Notes: a model not told the origin generated them from the letters alone. A stretch of 64,000 bases of DNA from VRUE01 sp963697805 (GCA_963697805.1 CAVOPB010000003.1:310001-374000); one strand, 5' to 3'. Shown: positions 32,988 to 40,749, counted from the stretch's first letter. A program made the numbers and translations.

Positions 32988-33004
32988 GTGGTGGGTCAGT
33001 TTGA
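32988..33004 (+). repeat. Left terminal inverted repeat of the transposon
   Basis: GTGGTGGGTCAGTTTGA, an exact inverted copy of 35903-35919. A second inverted repeat (ATTGACGC and GCGTCAAT, 33006-33026) follows just inside and could be a transposase or regulator site. Confidence 0.85.
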
Positions 33005-33025
33005 AATTGACGCGCATGGCGTCAA

Positions 33026-33031
33026 TAGGAT
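33026..33031 (+). promoter_or_regulatory. Putative -10 box of the GAF passenger gene
   Basis: TAGGAT ends 6 bp before the ATG at 33038. It overlaps the subterminal inverted repeat 33006-33026, which could regulate this promoter. Confidence 0.4.
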
Positions 33032-33037
33032 CTCGCC

Positions 33038-33757
33038 ATGCCTTCCCGCAGGGGAGTCGTGGAGAGCATCGTTGGCGGCCTCATTGTGCTGCTTGTTCTC
33101 TGGGCGTTCTCGCGCATTGACGCATCAATTCCCCTGTGGATGCTTATTGGCCCCCTGATCCTGGCGCTATTCGTCGGATATAGGGCCGGGACGATCAAGC
33201 GCCATGCAGAGTTGCTTTCGAGGTTTAGCGCCCAGCACGTAACCGACATCATCTTGACGCTTCGGAAAATCCTCGACGGACAGCTAACCGGCGTCTCGTT
33301 CGAGGAGTTTGTCGAGCGAGGGATTCTGGAGCCGGCTCGGCTTGGCCTAGCGACTGTCCCGGGCGAGGAGGTCCGGCTATCCGTTTTGGAGCTGGACCCC
33401 GCAAGCGACGAATTCAAAATGTCCTATGCGGCCGGGCATTCGGTGGGCCGGACACAAGAATTTCAGTTGTCACGAGGCTCGATGGCGGGCCTAGCCATGC
33501 AAACCGGTGAATTGCAATGGACGAACGATGTCAATTCGGACCCTAGATGGCAGGCGCACCCAGAAGCCGATCCCAGGCGTAGCTACAAATCCCTAGTCGC
33601 CATGCCCGTTGAGTCTGGCGGTGCCGTTGTCGCGGTCCTAAACGTGGTTTCATCGAGCGTCTTCTTGCAGAGTGATCTCGTCTACATCGAGCTATTAGGA
33701 ACGGTGATTGGTCTGGCTTGGGTGCTAGATGGAGGCTCCGCCGGGGCAGGGACATAG
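33038..33757 (+). CDS. Transposon passenger: membrane-anchored GAF-like protein
   Basis: A 239-residue protein. Two membrane helices lie near residues 9-25 and 31-47 (VVESIVGGLIVLLVLWAF and WMLIGPLILALFVGY). Residues 75-235 have a GAF-like layout: SVLELDPASDEFKMSYAAGHSVG, GSMAGLAMQTGELQWTNDVNSDPRW, YKSLVAMPVESGGAVVAVLNVVS, and a last helix. GAF domains sense small ligands or bind partner proteins. No output domain is present, so it may be a sensor or immunity-type protein. It lies at the left end of the transposon and is presumably carried by it. Confidence 0.75.
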   Translation: MPSRRGVVESIVGGLIVLLVLWAFSRIDASIPLWMLIGPLILALFVGYRAGTIKRHAELLSRFSAQHVTDIILTLRKILDGQLTGVSFEEFVERGILEPARLGLATVPGEEVRLSVLELDPASDEFKMSYAAGHSVGRTQEFQLSRGSMAGLAMQTGELQWTNDVNSDPRWQAHPEADPRRSYKSLVAMPVESGGAVVAVLNVVSSSVFLQSDLVYIELLGTVIGLAWVLDGGSAGAGT

Positions 33758-33808
33758 AATTGGCGGGTCGCAGGAATGGGCGCACCCGCCTCAAAGAAAG
33801 GGGATTGA

Positions 33809-33979
33809 ATGGCTTACGGATCTATTCCAACGGGACCATCTGAGTCGTATCTGCGCCTCTTGAAGGGCGAAATAACGCCAGAGGATTACGCTAAGCAGGC
33901 CAAGAAGCGCGGCGAGCAGGAGTCTCAGCAGGAGCCCCCAGAGGCGAGTACCGGCGCGCAGCCTCAGCGTGCCAGGTAG
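33809..33979 (+). CDS. Transposon passenger: 56-residue protein
   Basis: A short frame reading MAYGSIPTGPSESYLRLLKG, then EITPEDYAKQAKKRGEQ and a Gln/Pro-rich tail. The YLRLLKGEITPEDYAK block recalls small actinobacterial proteins of unknown function that are often fused or linked to mobile elements. AAGGGGA lies 6 bp before the ATG at 33809. It ends one base before the stop of the convergent transposase gene. Confidence 0.6.
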   Translation: MAYGSIPTGPSESYLRLLKGEITPEDYAKQAKKRGEQESQQEPPEASTGAQPQRAR

Positions 33980-34819
33980 CTAGTCCAACAGGGCTGCAAT
34001 CTCTTTCAGCGTCCAAACGTGGTCCGCGATCCCAGCCGCCATCGCGGGCGTCCGGGGATACGGGTCCTTGAGCGATGCGTGGGGCCGAGCGAAGTTGTAG
34101 TGCAGGAAGTGCAGCGATACCGCGTGGCTTAGGTTCTCGACCTTGCGGCTGAATCCGTTGGTCAGCCGCGTGAAGCGCCGCATCCCCATCCGCATCGTGA
34201 GGTTCTGCCGCTCCACGTAGCTGGTCGAGATCCGGTCGGGGTCCGGATCGCCCTTGAGGACGCGGGTTTTGATTCCCTCGCAGGTCGCCGGGCTGTATTT
34301 GCGCTGTTCCGAGTGACCCGGGGAGCTGTAGATCTTCACGATCTGCGCCCAGTCAATTTCCCCGCCGAACGCCTGCCCGACAGTCGCTTCGTACATCTTG
34401 TGGCCGTCTGTGCTGAGTTGGATGCGGCCCGACACCCGGTCGGCCAAATCGCGTAGAAAGACTTCTGCGTCGTCTGAGGTCCGCTCCCCGACCAGCCAGG
34501 ACGGGACCAGCTTCGTGTCAGCGCAGATCGAAGTGAAGGTCCAGATGTCGCCGTAGCCCGGCGTCCCTTTGAACTGCTCGGGCACGTTCTTCTGCTTGGC
34601 GTAGCAGAAGGCCCAAATCTCATCGCACTCGACAACCTCGCAGGAAAGGTCGCGGAGAACCCGGTCCTGATGGTCGGCGGCGGCCCGACCGATATCGACC
34701 AGCAGCTTCGTGACGGTGTTCTTGGCAGCGCCGGTCATCCGGCATGTAGCGCGGATGGAGTTGCCCTCCACCAGGGAGCCGATGATGGCTGCCCGCTTCT
34801 CTGTGGAGAGTCTGTTCAT
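33980..34819 (-). CDS. IS1-family-type DDE transposase
   Basis: A 279-residue transposase. The N-terminal HTH is RAAIIGSLVEGNSIRATCRMTGAAKNTVTKLL. The catalytic triad is visible as Asp in EVVECDEIWAF, Asp in QLSTDGHKMYEA and Glu in TSYVERQNLTMRM. The whole pattern is IS1-type, and the 10-bp target duplication fits that family. ATG 34819 was chosen because a near-consensus promoter (TTGACA, 17 bp, CATAAT) ends exactly 7 bp upstream, implying a leaderless message. The gene is complete, so the transposon may be active. Confidence 0.87.
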   Translation of the reverse strand: MNRLSTEKRAAIIGSLVEGNSIRATCRMTGAAKNTVTKLLVDIGRAAADHQDRVLRDLSCEVVECDEIWAFCYAKQKNVPEQFKGTPGYGDIWTFTSICADTKLVPSWLVGERTSDDAEVFLRDLADRVSGRIQLSTDGHKMYEATVGQAFGGEIDWAQIVKIYSSPGHSEQRKYSPATCEGIKTRVLKGDPDPDRISTSYVERQNLTMRMGMRRFTRLTNGFSRKVENLSHAVSLHFLHYNFARPHASLKDPYPRTPAMAAGIADHVWTLKEIAALLD

Positions 34820-34826
34820 ACTGACC

Positions 34827-34855
34827 ATTATGCCTGAGCGCTTACGCATTGTCAA
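34827..34855 (-). promoter_or_regulatory. Near-consensus transposase promoter
   Basis: On the minus strand TTGACA (34855-34850), a 17-bp spacer and CATAAT (34832-34827) precede the ATG by 7 bp. Confidence 0.75.
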
Positions 34856-35080
34856 GTCAAGAATGTCCACGACTTTTCAACCGACCTATTTCGGATCGCA
34901 ACAGCCCCCCGCGCTGCTACGCTGAGTGGAGTCCTAGTTAGGGCCGAGATCCCCGTCGTCCGCTAGCTTCATCACAAGGTTCACGGACGGCGGGGGTTTG
35001 TTTTATGTCGACCGCCGCGCTCGGCTAGGCCACTAAAGGGCGGGCGACACGGTTCCTCCTCATTGAAATCGGACCCTGGG
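34856..35080. other. Non-coding stretch inside the transposon
   Basis: About 225 bp between the transposase promoter and the 157-residue gene. It contains no supported ORF, RNA gene or obvious hairpin array. It would include the 3' flank of the minus-strand 157-residue gene. Confidence 0.5.
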
Positions 35081-35554
35081 CTACCCCTCGCCCCCGTAGA
35101 GGGCGTAGTTCTCGCCCTTCGTAGTTGGCTTCCACAGCCCGCGAGCCGCGTTCTGCACAAGGCCGGCGGTTCGGGCGTTCGAAAATGTGGCCTTCCAGCT
35201 CCCCGGTTTACGAACGCCAATGGCCTTGTAGAGCCGCTCGACGGTGGGGAAGTCAAGACCCTCCATCCCCGAGTCGACAGCAGCTTGCGCCATCACCGTG
35301 ACTCGATGGATGTGGTTTTTGGCGTCAACTTTTTCAAGATGCTTGGCGAGCGCCGTGGGGTTCAACGCATCGCCACTACCCCCGTCCCCTCCATCGCCGG
35401 GAGGTTTCAACGCGGGCGTGACGGGCGGTGCATCAAGGCCCGTACCGACGACTTCCCCCAGCTTGAGAAGGTCGGCCGTGTGGTCGAGGTCAGCTCGCTC
35501 GCCCTCAAAGAGCAGGCGCAGCCCGGACGGGAGGGTTATCTCTAGCTTCATCAC
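35081..35554 (-). CDS. Transposon passenger: 157-residue protein of unknown function
   Basis: No family is recognised. Residues 1-35 form a compact strand-helix segment (KLEITLPSGLRLLFEGERADLDHTADLLKLG); residues 40-65 are a Pro/Gly-rich linker; residues 75-157 are predicted as a winged-helix-like domain (GLDFPTVERLYKAIGVRKPGSW, then TAGLVQNAARGLWKPTTKGENYAL). This looks like a DNA- or protein-binding adaptor, which is an inference. It lies downstream of the small KGGKA gene, on the same strand, inside the element. Confidence 0.6.
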   Translation of the reverse strand: MMKLEITLPSGLRLLFEGERADLDHTADLLKLGEVVGTGLDAPPVTPALKPPGDGGDGGSGDALNPTALAKHLEKVDAKNHIHRVTVMAQAAVDSGMEGLDFPTVERLYKAIGVRKPGSWKATFSNARTAGLVQNAARGLWKPTTKGENYALYGGEG

Positions 35555-35629
35555 GCCGCACAGCGTAGCACCCGTACTCCCTGAAAAACTCCCAGGGCAT
35601 TCGCTAGGGCGTGAAAGGCTTGACGGGCG

Positions 35630-35866
35630 TCAGGAGTTGTCGGTTCCCCAGCGGGCCTGGGCTGCTCTCTTAGCTGCTTCGCTGCGCTCTTTCGCGCTCA
35701 TCTTGGAAGCCCGCGCCTTCCCGCCCTTCAACCCGCCCTTGCGCCCCAGCGCGACCGCTGCCGGATCTTTGCCGTCATCGGTGGCCGACGAATCATCGGT
35801 GGCCTCGTTGACGATGCTGGCCGCGAGTCTGTTCAAGTCCGCTGGCTTGCTTGAGCGCTTCGGCAT
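35630..35866 (-). CDS. Transposon passenger: small basic KGGKA protein
   Basis: A 78-residue protein. The C-terminal half carries GRKGGLKGGKARASKMSAKERSEAAKRAAQARW, a motif repeated in many small bacterial proteins that are basic, histone-H1-like and often encoded in mobile elements. The N-terminal half is acidic (NEATDDSSATDDGKD). Nucleic-acid binding is plausible. It sits just inside the right end of the transposon, 37 bp from the terminal repeat. Confidence 0.7.
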   Translation of the reverse strand: MPKRSSKPADLNRLAASIVNEATDDSSATDDGKDPAAVALGRKGGLKGGKARASKMSAKERSEAAKRAAQARWGTDNS

Positions 35867-35902
35867 GGGAACAGCGTAGCGCCGACCCAGGAGGACCCGA
35901 AA

Positions 35903-35919
35903 TCAAACTGACCCACCAC
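35903..35919 (-). repeat. Right terminal inverted repeat of the transposon
   Basis: TCAAACTGACCCACCAC, the exact complement of 32988-33004. Confidence 0.85.
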
Positions 35920-35929
35920 CTCTCAGACG
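35920..35929. repeat. Target-site duplication, right copy
   Basis: CTCTCAGACG, identical to 32978-32987, in the leader of the A-type Fe-S carrier gene, 19 bp before its GTG. Confidence 0.85.
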
Positions 35930-35948
35930 GGCAGCTACACTTATTGAA

Positions 35949-36323
35949 GTGACCGAGACACCGACAGCGGCGATCACCCTCAGCGACAAGGCGGTCGAGA
36001 AGATCGGCGAGCTGCTGGGGACGCAGGACGAGGCCGATGGCCAGGCGCTCCGCGTCGCCGTCCGCGGCGGTGGATGCTCCGGCTTTCAATACGCGCTCGC
36101 CTTCGATCGCGTCAAGGACGACGACAACGTCTTCGAGGTCGACGGCGTCTCGGTCGTCGTCGACAAGGTCAGCATGCAGTTCGTCTTCGGCTCCGAGGTC
36201 GACTACGTCGAAGGCCTCCAGGGCGCCGGGTTCCAGGTCAACAACCCGAACGTCGTCGCGGCCTGCGGGTGCGGCTCCTCCTTCCAGGTGAAAGAGGACG
36301 CAGCCGAGCAGGCCGCCGTCTAG
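35949..36323 (+). CDS. A-type Fe-S cluster carrier (IscA/ErpA/HesB family)
   Basis: A 124-residue HesB-domain protein. The three conserved cysteines are visible in RGGGCSGFQYAL and AACGCGSSFQ. It accepts a Fe-S cluster and passes it to target enzymes in the cytoplasm. It starts at GTG 35949, and a C-terminal acidic tail follows the CGCG loop. Its upstream region is cut by the transposon, so the native promoter distance has changed. Grx4 and BolA genes of the same pathway lie 700-1300 bp downstream on the other strand. Confidence 0.9.
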   Translation: MTETPTAAITLSDKAVEKIGELLGTQDEADGQALRVAVRGGGCSGFQYALAFDRVKDDDNVFEVDGVSVVVDKVSMQFVFGSEVDYVEGLQGAGFQVNNPNVVAACGCGSSFQVKEDAAEQAAV

Positions 36324-36339
36324 GCCGCGTCACACCGAG

Positions 36340-36978
36340 TCAGGCGCCCGGCCTGAAGGAGATGCCTTCCAGCGAGAGGCCGCCACTGCCAATGCCTTTG
36401 CCCAAGACGGCGCCGGCGTGGAAGCTTCCTAGGTCAGCACCGGAGACGATGACGATGGTTTCGTCAAGCGGCTCATACTGCCGCAGTTGTCCGGGCCCAG
36501 GTCGGTAACCGGGTGGCAAGGTGAAGATCGCACCAGCGGCCCCGGGTTCGACATATCCTTCGAGATGGACGATCCCCTCCTGGTCCTTGTAGAAGCCGCC
36601 GGGAGGGAAAGTGACCCCGGGAATTGGGCTGGCGAAGTTCGCGCCTCCGCCTTCGAAGGGCGGCTCGCCGGGAGCGCCGATGAGATGCGTTGGTTCGGCA
36701 GGTGGGATCGAGTTGGCGATCTGCGCCGAGGGCACCGTTCCAAGCTTGCTCAGATTGATGTCGGAGCCGGTCAGCGTCTGTTTCTTCACCTTGGCCCCGG
36801 TCACCGCATCCTTCTTGATCTTGGCCGTGGTCACCGAGTTGTTCTTGAGCTGCTTGGCGCCGACCGAGTTCTTGCCGAGCTGGCTAGCCGCGAAGGCAGA
36901 GGCCCCTCCCACGGCGACGAACAGGGCCAGGGTTGCGACCACATTGGCGTAGGTCAGCCTGCCTTGCAGAGACCTCAT
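36340..36978 (-). CDS. Secreted Solirubrobacterales-type repeat-leader protein
   Basis: A 212-residue protein. The N-terminus MRSLQGRLTYANVVATLALFVAVGGASAFAAS is a signal peptide. It is followed by a block built on KNSVGAKQLKNNSVTTAKIKKDAVTGAKVKK, which recurs in many proteins of this order. The rest forms a secreted domain with HLEGYVEPGAAGAIFTLPPGYRPGP, perhaps a beta-rich lectin-like or fiber-tip fold. GGAGG lies 8 bp before the ATG; a GTG three bases upstream is also possible. Function unknown. Confidence 0.82.
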   Translation of the reverse strand: MRSLQGRLTYANVVATLALFVAVGGASAFAASQLGKNSVGAKQLKNNSVTTAKIKKDAVTGAKVKKQTLTGSDINLSKLGTVPSAQIANSIPPAEPTHLIGAPGEPPFEGGGANFASPIPGVTFPPGGFYKDQEGIVHLEGYVEPGAAGAIFTLPPGYRPGPGQLRQYEPLDETIVIVSGADLGSFHAGAVLGKGIGSGGLSLEGISFRPGA

Positions 36979-37048
36979 CACGGGTTCCTCCTCAGTGGGG
37001 TGAAGGACGAGAAGACGCGACTCTCGCAGGTCGCCCAGCGGAAGCCGG

Positions 37049-37429
37049 CTATTCGATCTGCAGCGGCGGCGACTGCGCCGGCGGTGCTGCCTGCGGCGTG
37101 CCGGCAGGCTGCTCGATCCCGAGCGCCTCGGCGAGCTCGCCCGACTCGTACATCTCCTCGACGAGGTCGGCGCCGCCGATCAGCTCGCCGTTGACGTAGA
37201 GCTGGGGGAAGGTTTGCCAGTCGGAGATCTCGGCGGTGACCTCGCGCAGCGGCTGTAACGCCGGCAGCACGTCGATCGCCCCGTACTCGACGTCCATCGT
37301 GTCGAGGACCTGGACGACGCGCATCGAGAACCCGCAGCGCGGCGCTTCCGGGGTGCCTTTCATGAACAGCAGCACCGGGTTGCCGGCGATCAGCTCTTCG
37401 ACTTTGCTCTTCAGCGCTGGATCGGCCAT
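37049..37429 (-). CDS. Monothiol glutaredoxin (Grx4 family)
   Basis: A 126-residue protein with the CGFS active site in APRCGFSMRVVQVLD near residue 32. It also has VLLFMKGTPE (glutathione-binding region) and FPQLYVNGELIGGADLVEEM. Grx4 proteins bind a [2Fe-2S] cluster with glutathione or mycothiol-like thiols and hand it on. The gene follows bolA by 10 bp; Grx4-BolA heterodimers regulate or traffic Fe-S clusters. The C-terminal 25 residues are a Pro/Gln-rich tail not seen in standard Grx4. Confidence 0.9.
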   Translation of the reverse strand: MADPALKSKVEELIAGNPVLLFMKGTPEAPRCGFSMRVVQVLDTMDVEYGAIDVLPALQPLREVTAEISDWQTFPQLYVNGELIGGADLVEEMYESGELAEALGIEQPAGTPQAAPPAQSPPLQIE

Positions 37430-37439
37430 CGCGATAAGA

Positions 37440-37676
37440 CTAGCGAGCCGGGACGCTCGTCCTGATCGAGAGCGCGTGGATCTGGCCGTCCTCGAAGCGC
37501 TCGACGACCGCGGCCTTGACCAGCCGGTGTTGGTCGATCCGCGAGCGCCCCTCGAACTGGGGCGCGGCCACGGTCGCCCGCAGGTGATCGCCGGCGCCGG
37601 TCTCGTCGACGACCTCGACCTCGGCGCCGGGTAGCGCCGCCTCGATCATCGACTTGATCTCCGCCAGGTCCGCCAT
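37440..37676 (-). CDS. bolA: BolA family protein
   Basis: A 78-residue BolA protein. It shows DLAEIKSMIEAALPGAEVEVVD, the conserved HLRATVAAPQFEGRSRIDQHRLVKAAV and a final helix. BolA proteins bind Grx4 through a shared [2Fe-2S] cluster. It is the first gene of a two-gene minus-strand unit with the Grx4 gene. A His ligand is found in the GRSRIDQHRLV block. Confidence 0.9.
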   Translation of the reverse strand: MADLAEIKSMIEAALPGAEVEVVDETGAGDHLRATVAAPQFEGRSRIDQHRLVKAAVVERFEDGQIHALSIRTSVPAR

Positions 37677-37710
37677 CGCGGCGCGATTCTACGGGCTGGT
37701 TGCGCCGCAC

Positions 37711-37716
37711 TAGGAT
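37711..37716 (+). promoter_or_regulatory. Putative -10 box of a leaderless promoter
   Basis: TAGGAT ends 8 bp before the ATG at 37725, in a short divergent gap with bolA. Confidence 0.35.
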
Positions 37717-37724
37717 CGTCGCCC

Positions 37725-38618
37725 ATGGGATGGGAAGAGGTTCGCTTCGCGGCGGGCGAGGGCCGGTGTGTGGGCCGTCTGTATCGAACGGATGCCAACG
37801 TTCCCTCTCCCTGCGTGGTGATGGGCTCGGGGTTCTCCTGTGTGCGGGACCAGGGCCTCGACGCCTTCGCCGAGCGCCTCGCCGAGGCCGGGTTCGCAGC
37901 CCTCGCGTTCGACTATCGCCACTGGGGGGAGAGCGAGGGCGAGCCGCGTCAGCTGGCCGACTCCGCCCGCCATCGCGCCGACTGGAAGGCGGCGATCGCC
38001 CATGTCAAAGCCCTCGAGGAGATCGACTCCACCCGGATCGCGCTCTGGTCCTACTCGCTGGGAACCGGCCACATCCAGTCGCTGGCGGCGGACGGGCTCG
38101 AGGTTCGGGCTCTGGTCTGCGTCGCGCCCCTTCTCAACGGGAGGAGCAGCCTCCTCCACATCGGCGGCCCTCGCCATCTGGCGAAGTTGACCGGGGCGGG
38201 CTTGCGCGACGCGACCCGTGCACTCCGGGGGGCCGATCCCTATCGGATCCCGGCGATCGGAGACCCCGGCTCGCTCGCCGTCATCAACAGCCCTGAATCG
38301 GTCGCCGGTTTCGACGCGATCACGCCGCCCGGGTCGAGCTGGCGCAACGAGGTCTGCGCCCGGGTCGCCCTCTCACCTCCCTACAACCTGGTGAGAAAGG
38401 CAAGACGGATCGCTTGCCCGGCCCTGTACTGCGTCTTCGAGTCGGACGACGTCAATCCGCCCGAGCTCGGCAGGCGTGCCGCCCGGCTGGCCCCGCGCGG
38501 CGAGCTTCGTGAATATCCGGGCGGCCACTACGCCGCCTTCTCGGAGGCGGTCTTCGACCGAGTGCTGTCCGATCAACTCGAGTTCCTCGGCCGCCACCTG
38601 GGGCCGGGTCCGGGCTAG
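37725..38618 (+). CDS. Alpha/beta hydrolase
   Basis: A 297-residue alpha/beta hydrolase. The nucleophile elbow is ALWSYSLGTGH near residue 108; an oxyanion element is in VMGSGFSCVRDQG; the acid is probably in VFESDDVNPP and the His in YPGGHYAAF. It resembles X-Pro dipeptidyl-peptidase-like or dienelactone-hydrolase-type esterases. Substrate unknown. It is divergent from bolA, with a TAGGAT box 8 bp before the ATG. Confidence 0.83.
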   Translation: MGWEEVRFAAGEGRCVGRLYRTDANVPSPCVVMGSGFSCVRDQGLDAFAERLAEAGFAALAFDYRHWGESEGEPRQLADSARHRADWKAAIAHVKALEEIDSTRIALWSYSLGTGHIQSLAADGLEVRALVCVAPLLNGRSSLLHIGGPRHLAKLTGAGLRDATRALRGADPYRIPAIGDPGSLAVINSPESVAGFDAITPPGSSWRNEVCARVALSPPYNLVRKARRIACPALYCVFESDDVNPPELGRRAARLAPRGELREYPGGHYAAFSEAVFDRVLSDQLEFLGRHLGPGPG

Positions 38619-40021
38619 CTGGAGATCTTCTCGCCGAGGGCGTCGAGCATCTCCTCGACCCTGACGAACTTCACCCGCGGGCGGCCGTGGGGCTCGCCGC
38701 GGCCGACCTCGGCCTGGTCGATCGCCTGCCAGTCCTCGAAGCTGACGAAGCGGACCCCCCGCTCGCCGAGGAGATCCTCGACCGCGCCCGGATCGGGGTC
38801 GGCGGGCGCGAGGAGGGTGCCGGCCTCGATATCGGCCAGCAGGTGCCTGACGGTCTCCAGCGCGTCTTTCTTGTTGGTCCCGATCACTCCCGAGGGGCCC
38901 CGCTTGATCCAGCCCGCGGTGTAGTGGCCGACCTTGTGGCCCGCGTCGTGGGAGTCGAGCACCCGGCCGCCGTCGTTGAGGATCAGGCCGCGGCTCTCGT
39001 CGAAGGGCACGCCCTCGATCGGGATCCCGGTGTAGCCGACCGAGCGCAGGATCAGCCCGCAGTCGAGCTCCTCGCGCTCGCCGCTGTCGCGGGCGCGCAG
39101 CGATCCGCTCTCCTCGACCAGCTCGTTGCGGCCGATCACGACCTTCTCGACCCTGCCGTCGCCCTCGATCTCGATCGGCGAGGCGAGGAAGCGCAGCACG
39201 ATCCGCCGCGGCTTGCCCTCGGGCTGGCGCTGGGAGAACTCGCGCAAGGTCTCGACGTTGACCCGGGTTGTCTTGTCGGCCTCGTCGGATTCCAGGAAGG
39301 CGGCGCTGGCGGGGTCGAGTTCGACCTCCGCCGGGTCGACGATGACGTCGGCCTCCGCCATCTCGCCGAGCTCCTTGATCTCGGGATTCGTGAACGCGGC
39401 CTGCGCCGGACCGCGGCGGCCGAGGACGACGATCTCGCGGATCGCGCTGCGGTCGAGGGCCTCGATCGCGTGGTCGGCGGTGTCGGTCTCGCGCAGCTCG
39501 GCATCGGTCAGGGCGAGCATCCGAGCGACGTCCATCGCGACGTTGCCGTTGCCGATCACGACCGCCCGTTCGGAGCTGAGGTCGAACTCCTCCTCGCAGT
39601 AGTCGGGATGGGCGTTGTACCAGCCGACGAACGCCGTCGCCGCGTGGCTCCCGGGGAGCTCCTCGCCGGGGATGCCGAGCCGGCGGTCGGTCTCGCAGCC
39701 GACCGTGTAGACGATCGCGTGGTAGAGGCGCTCGAGGTCCTCGACCTCGATGTCGTGCCCGACCTTGACGTTGCCGAAGAAGCGGAAGCCCTCACGGGCG
39801 GCGGTTTTTTCATAGACCCGGATCACGGACTTGATCTTCGGGTGGTCCGGCGCCACCCCGCCGCGGACGAGGCCGAACGGGGTCGGAAGCCGGTCGAAGA
39901 GGTCGACCTGGGCGTGCGTCGCCTCGTCTTTGAGGATGTGCTCAGCCGCGTAGAAGCCGGAGGGCCCGGCGCCGACAATGGCGATGCGGACGGGGGTATC
40001 TGGAGTGCCTACGGTGCTCAT
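38615..40021 (-). CDS. FprA-type NADPH-ferredoxin/adrenodoxin reductase
   Basis: A 468-residue adrenodoxin-reductase-like flavoprotein. FAD motif: IAIVGAGPSGFYAAEHIL. NADPH motif: VVIGNGNVAMDVARML. Other hallmarks are RLPTPFGLVRGGVAPDHPKIKSV and the C-terminal GWIKRGPSGVIGTNKKDA. It transfers electrons from NADPH to ferredoxin for cytochrome P450s or Fe-S assembly. The ATG at 40021 gives the FAD motif at the normal position. It lies 32 bp downstream of the coproheme decarboxylase on the same strand, and so may share its transcript. Confidence 0.9.
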   Translation of the reverse strand: MSTVGTPDTPVRIAIVGAGPSGFYAAEHILKDEATHAQVDLFDRLPTPFGLVRGGVAPDHPKIKSVIRVYEKTAAREGFRFFGNVKVGHDIEVEDLERLYHAIVYTVGCETDRRLGIPGEELPGSHAATAFVGWYNAHPDYCEEEFDLSSERAVVIGNGNVAMDVARMLALTDAELRETDTADHAIEALDRSAIREIVVLGRRGPAQAAFTNPEIKELGEMAEADVIVDPAEVELDPASAAFLESDEADKTTRVNVETLREFSQRQPEGKPRRIVLRFLASPIEIEGDGRVEKVVIGRNELVEESGSLRARDSGEREELDCGLILRSVGYTGIPIEGVPFDESRGLILNDGGRVLDSHDAGHKVGHYTAGWIKRGPSGVIGTNKKDALETVRHLLADIEAGTLLAPADPDPGAVEDLLGERGVRFVSFEDWQAIDQAEVGRGEPHGRPRVKFVRVEEMLDALGEKISS

Positions 40022-40053
40022 CGGGACGCGAAAGGATAGGGAACGCGCGTTCG

Positions 40054-40749
40054 CTAGGTCGCCGCAGCGACGGCGCTCGGCGTCCCGTCGAGGGCGTCGA
40101 GGGCCTTGGGTGGCGACATCGCGACGCAGGTGAAGATCGGGGTCTCGCGCTCGGTGAAGGCGCTCGACTCGGTCGGGCGGAGCTCCTGGACGAGATCGAG
40201 GAACTCGCCCGGGTCGTCGCCCTCGAAGGCGACGACGAACTCCTGGTCGTCGAGGCCGAACGAGTAGGTCGTGTTGATCGTGATCTCGGGATGGCGGCGG
40301 CCGACCTCGATGTGGCTCTTCATGATCTGGCCGCGCTCCTCGTCCGGCAGCCCGTACCAGCGGCGCTGCTTGACCATCGGGTAGAGGAACAGGTACTTGC
40401 GCTCGGAGACGCAGATTTCCGGCCTCGCCGCCTCGTCCGAGTATTGCGAGCGTTTCGTCATCGAGAGGTAGGAGTAGGGCGTGCTCGCCCACTTCGCGAG
40501 GCCGCTCTGGCCGAGGACGACGTGGAAGGTGTGGATGTCGTCGAGGTTCGGGCTCTGGCTGAGCAGGAGGAGGTCGACGTCGCCGCGCGTGCCTATGGTT
40601 GAGTAGGCGCGGAGCGAGCGGTCGAGGGCGAAGTCCTCGCAGGCGGCCAGGAACTCCTGCTTGTCGGTTGCGCGCAGCTCGGCGTCGCGGCGGCGCCACT
40701 CGGGGTCGATCTTGAAGAAAGTGAACTTGGCGAACGTGCGATCGGCCAT
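40054..40749 (-). CDS. chdC: Coproheme decarboxylase (HemQ/ChdC, chlorite dismutase family)
   Basis: A 231-residue protein of the chlorite dismutase fold. It has the HemQ features: KFTFFKIDPEWRR at the start, LFLYPMVKQRRWY (the Tyr is the position used for coproheme oxidation), MKSHIEVGRRHPE with a candidate heme His, and TYSFGLDDQEFVVAFEGD. It converts coproheme III to heme b in the coproporphyrin-dependent pathway used by actinobacteria. The ATG at 40749 was chosen over a GTG at 40758. It is divergent from the membrane protein at 40769, with 19 bp between the two starts. Confidence 0.88.
   Translation of the reverse strand: MADRTFAKFTFFKIDPEWRRRDAELRATDKQEFLAACEDFALDRSLRAYSTIGTRGDVDLLLLSQSPNLDDIHTFHVVLGQSGLAKWASTPYSYLSMTKRSQYSDEAARPEICVSERKYLFLYPMVKQRRWYGLPDEERGQIMKSHIEVGRRHPEITINTTYSFGLDDQEFVVAFEGDDPGEFLDLVQELRPTESSAFTERETPIFTCVAMSPPKALDALDGTPSAVAAAT

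Larger units (their letters stand above)
32988..35919. mobile_element. IS1-family-type transposon with passenger genes
   Basis: A 2932-bp insertion bounded by perfect 17-bp terminal inverted repeats (GTGGTGGGTCAGTTTGA, 32988-33004 and 35903-35919) and flanked by a 10-bp direct repeat. It contains an IS1-like DDE transposase (minus strand) and four other genes: a GAF membrane protein, a 56-residue protein, a 157-residue protein and a small basic KGGKA protein. Codon use is visibly less GC-biased than the host genes around it. It sits between degV and the A-type Fe-S carrier gene; removing it and one repeat copy restores a continuous divergent intergenic region. Confidence 0.85.

Noticed and set aside
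34856..35080. tRNA or structured RNA gene in the transposon gap
   Set aside because: No T-loop GTTCRANNC with matching acceptor stem could be assembled.
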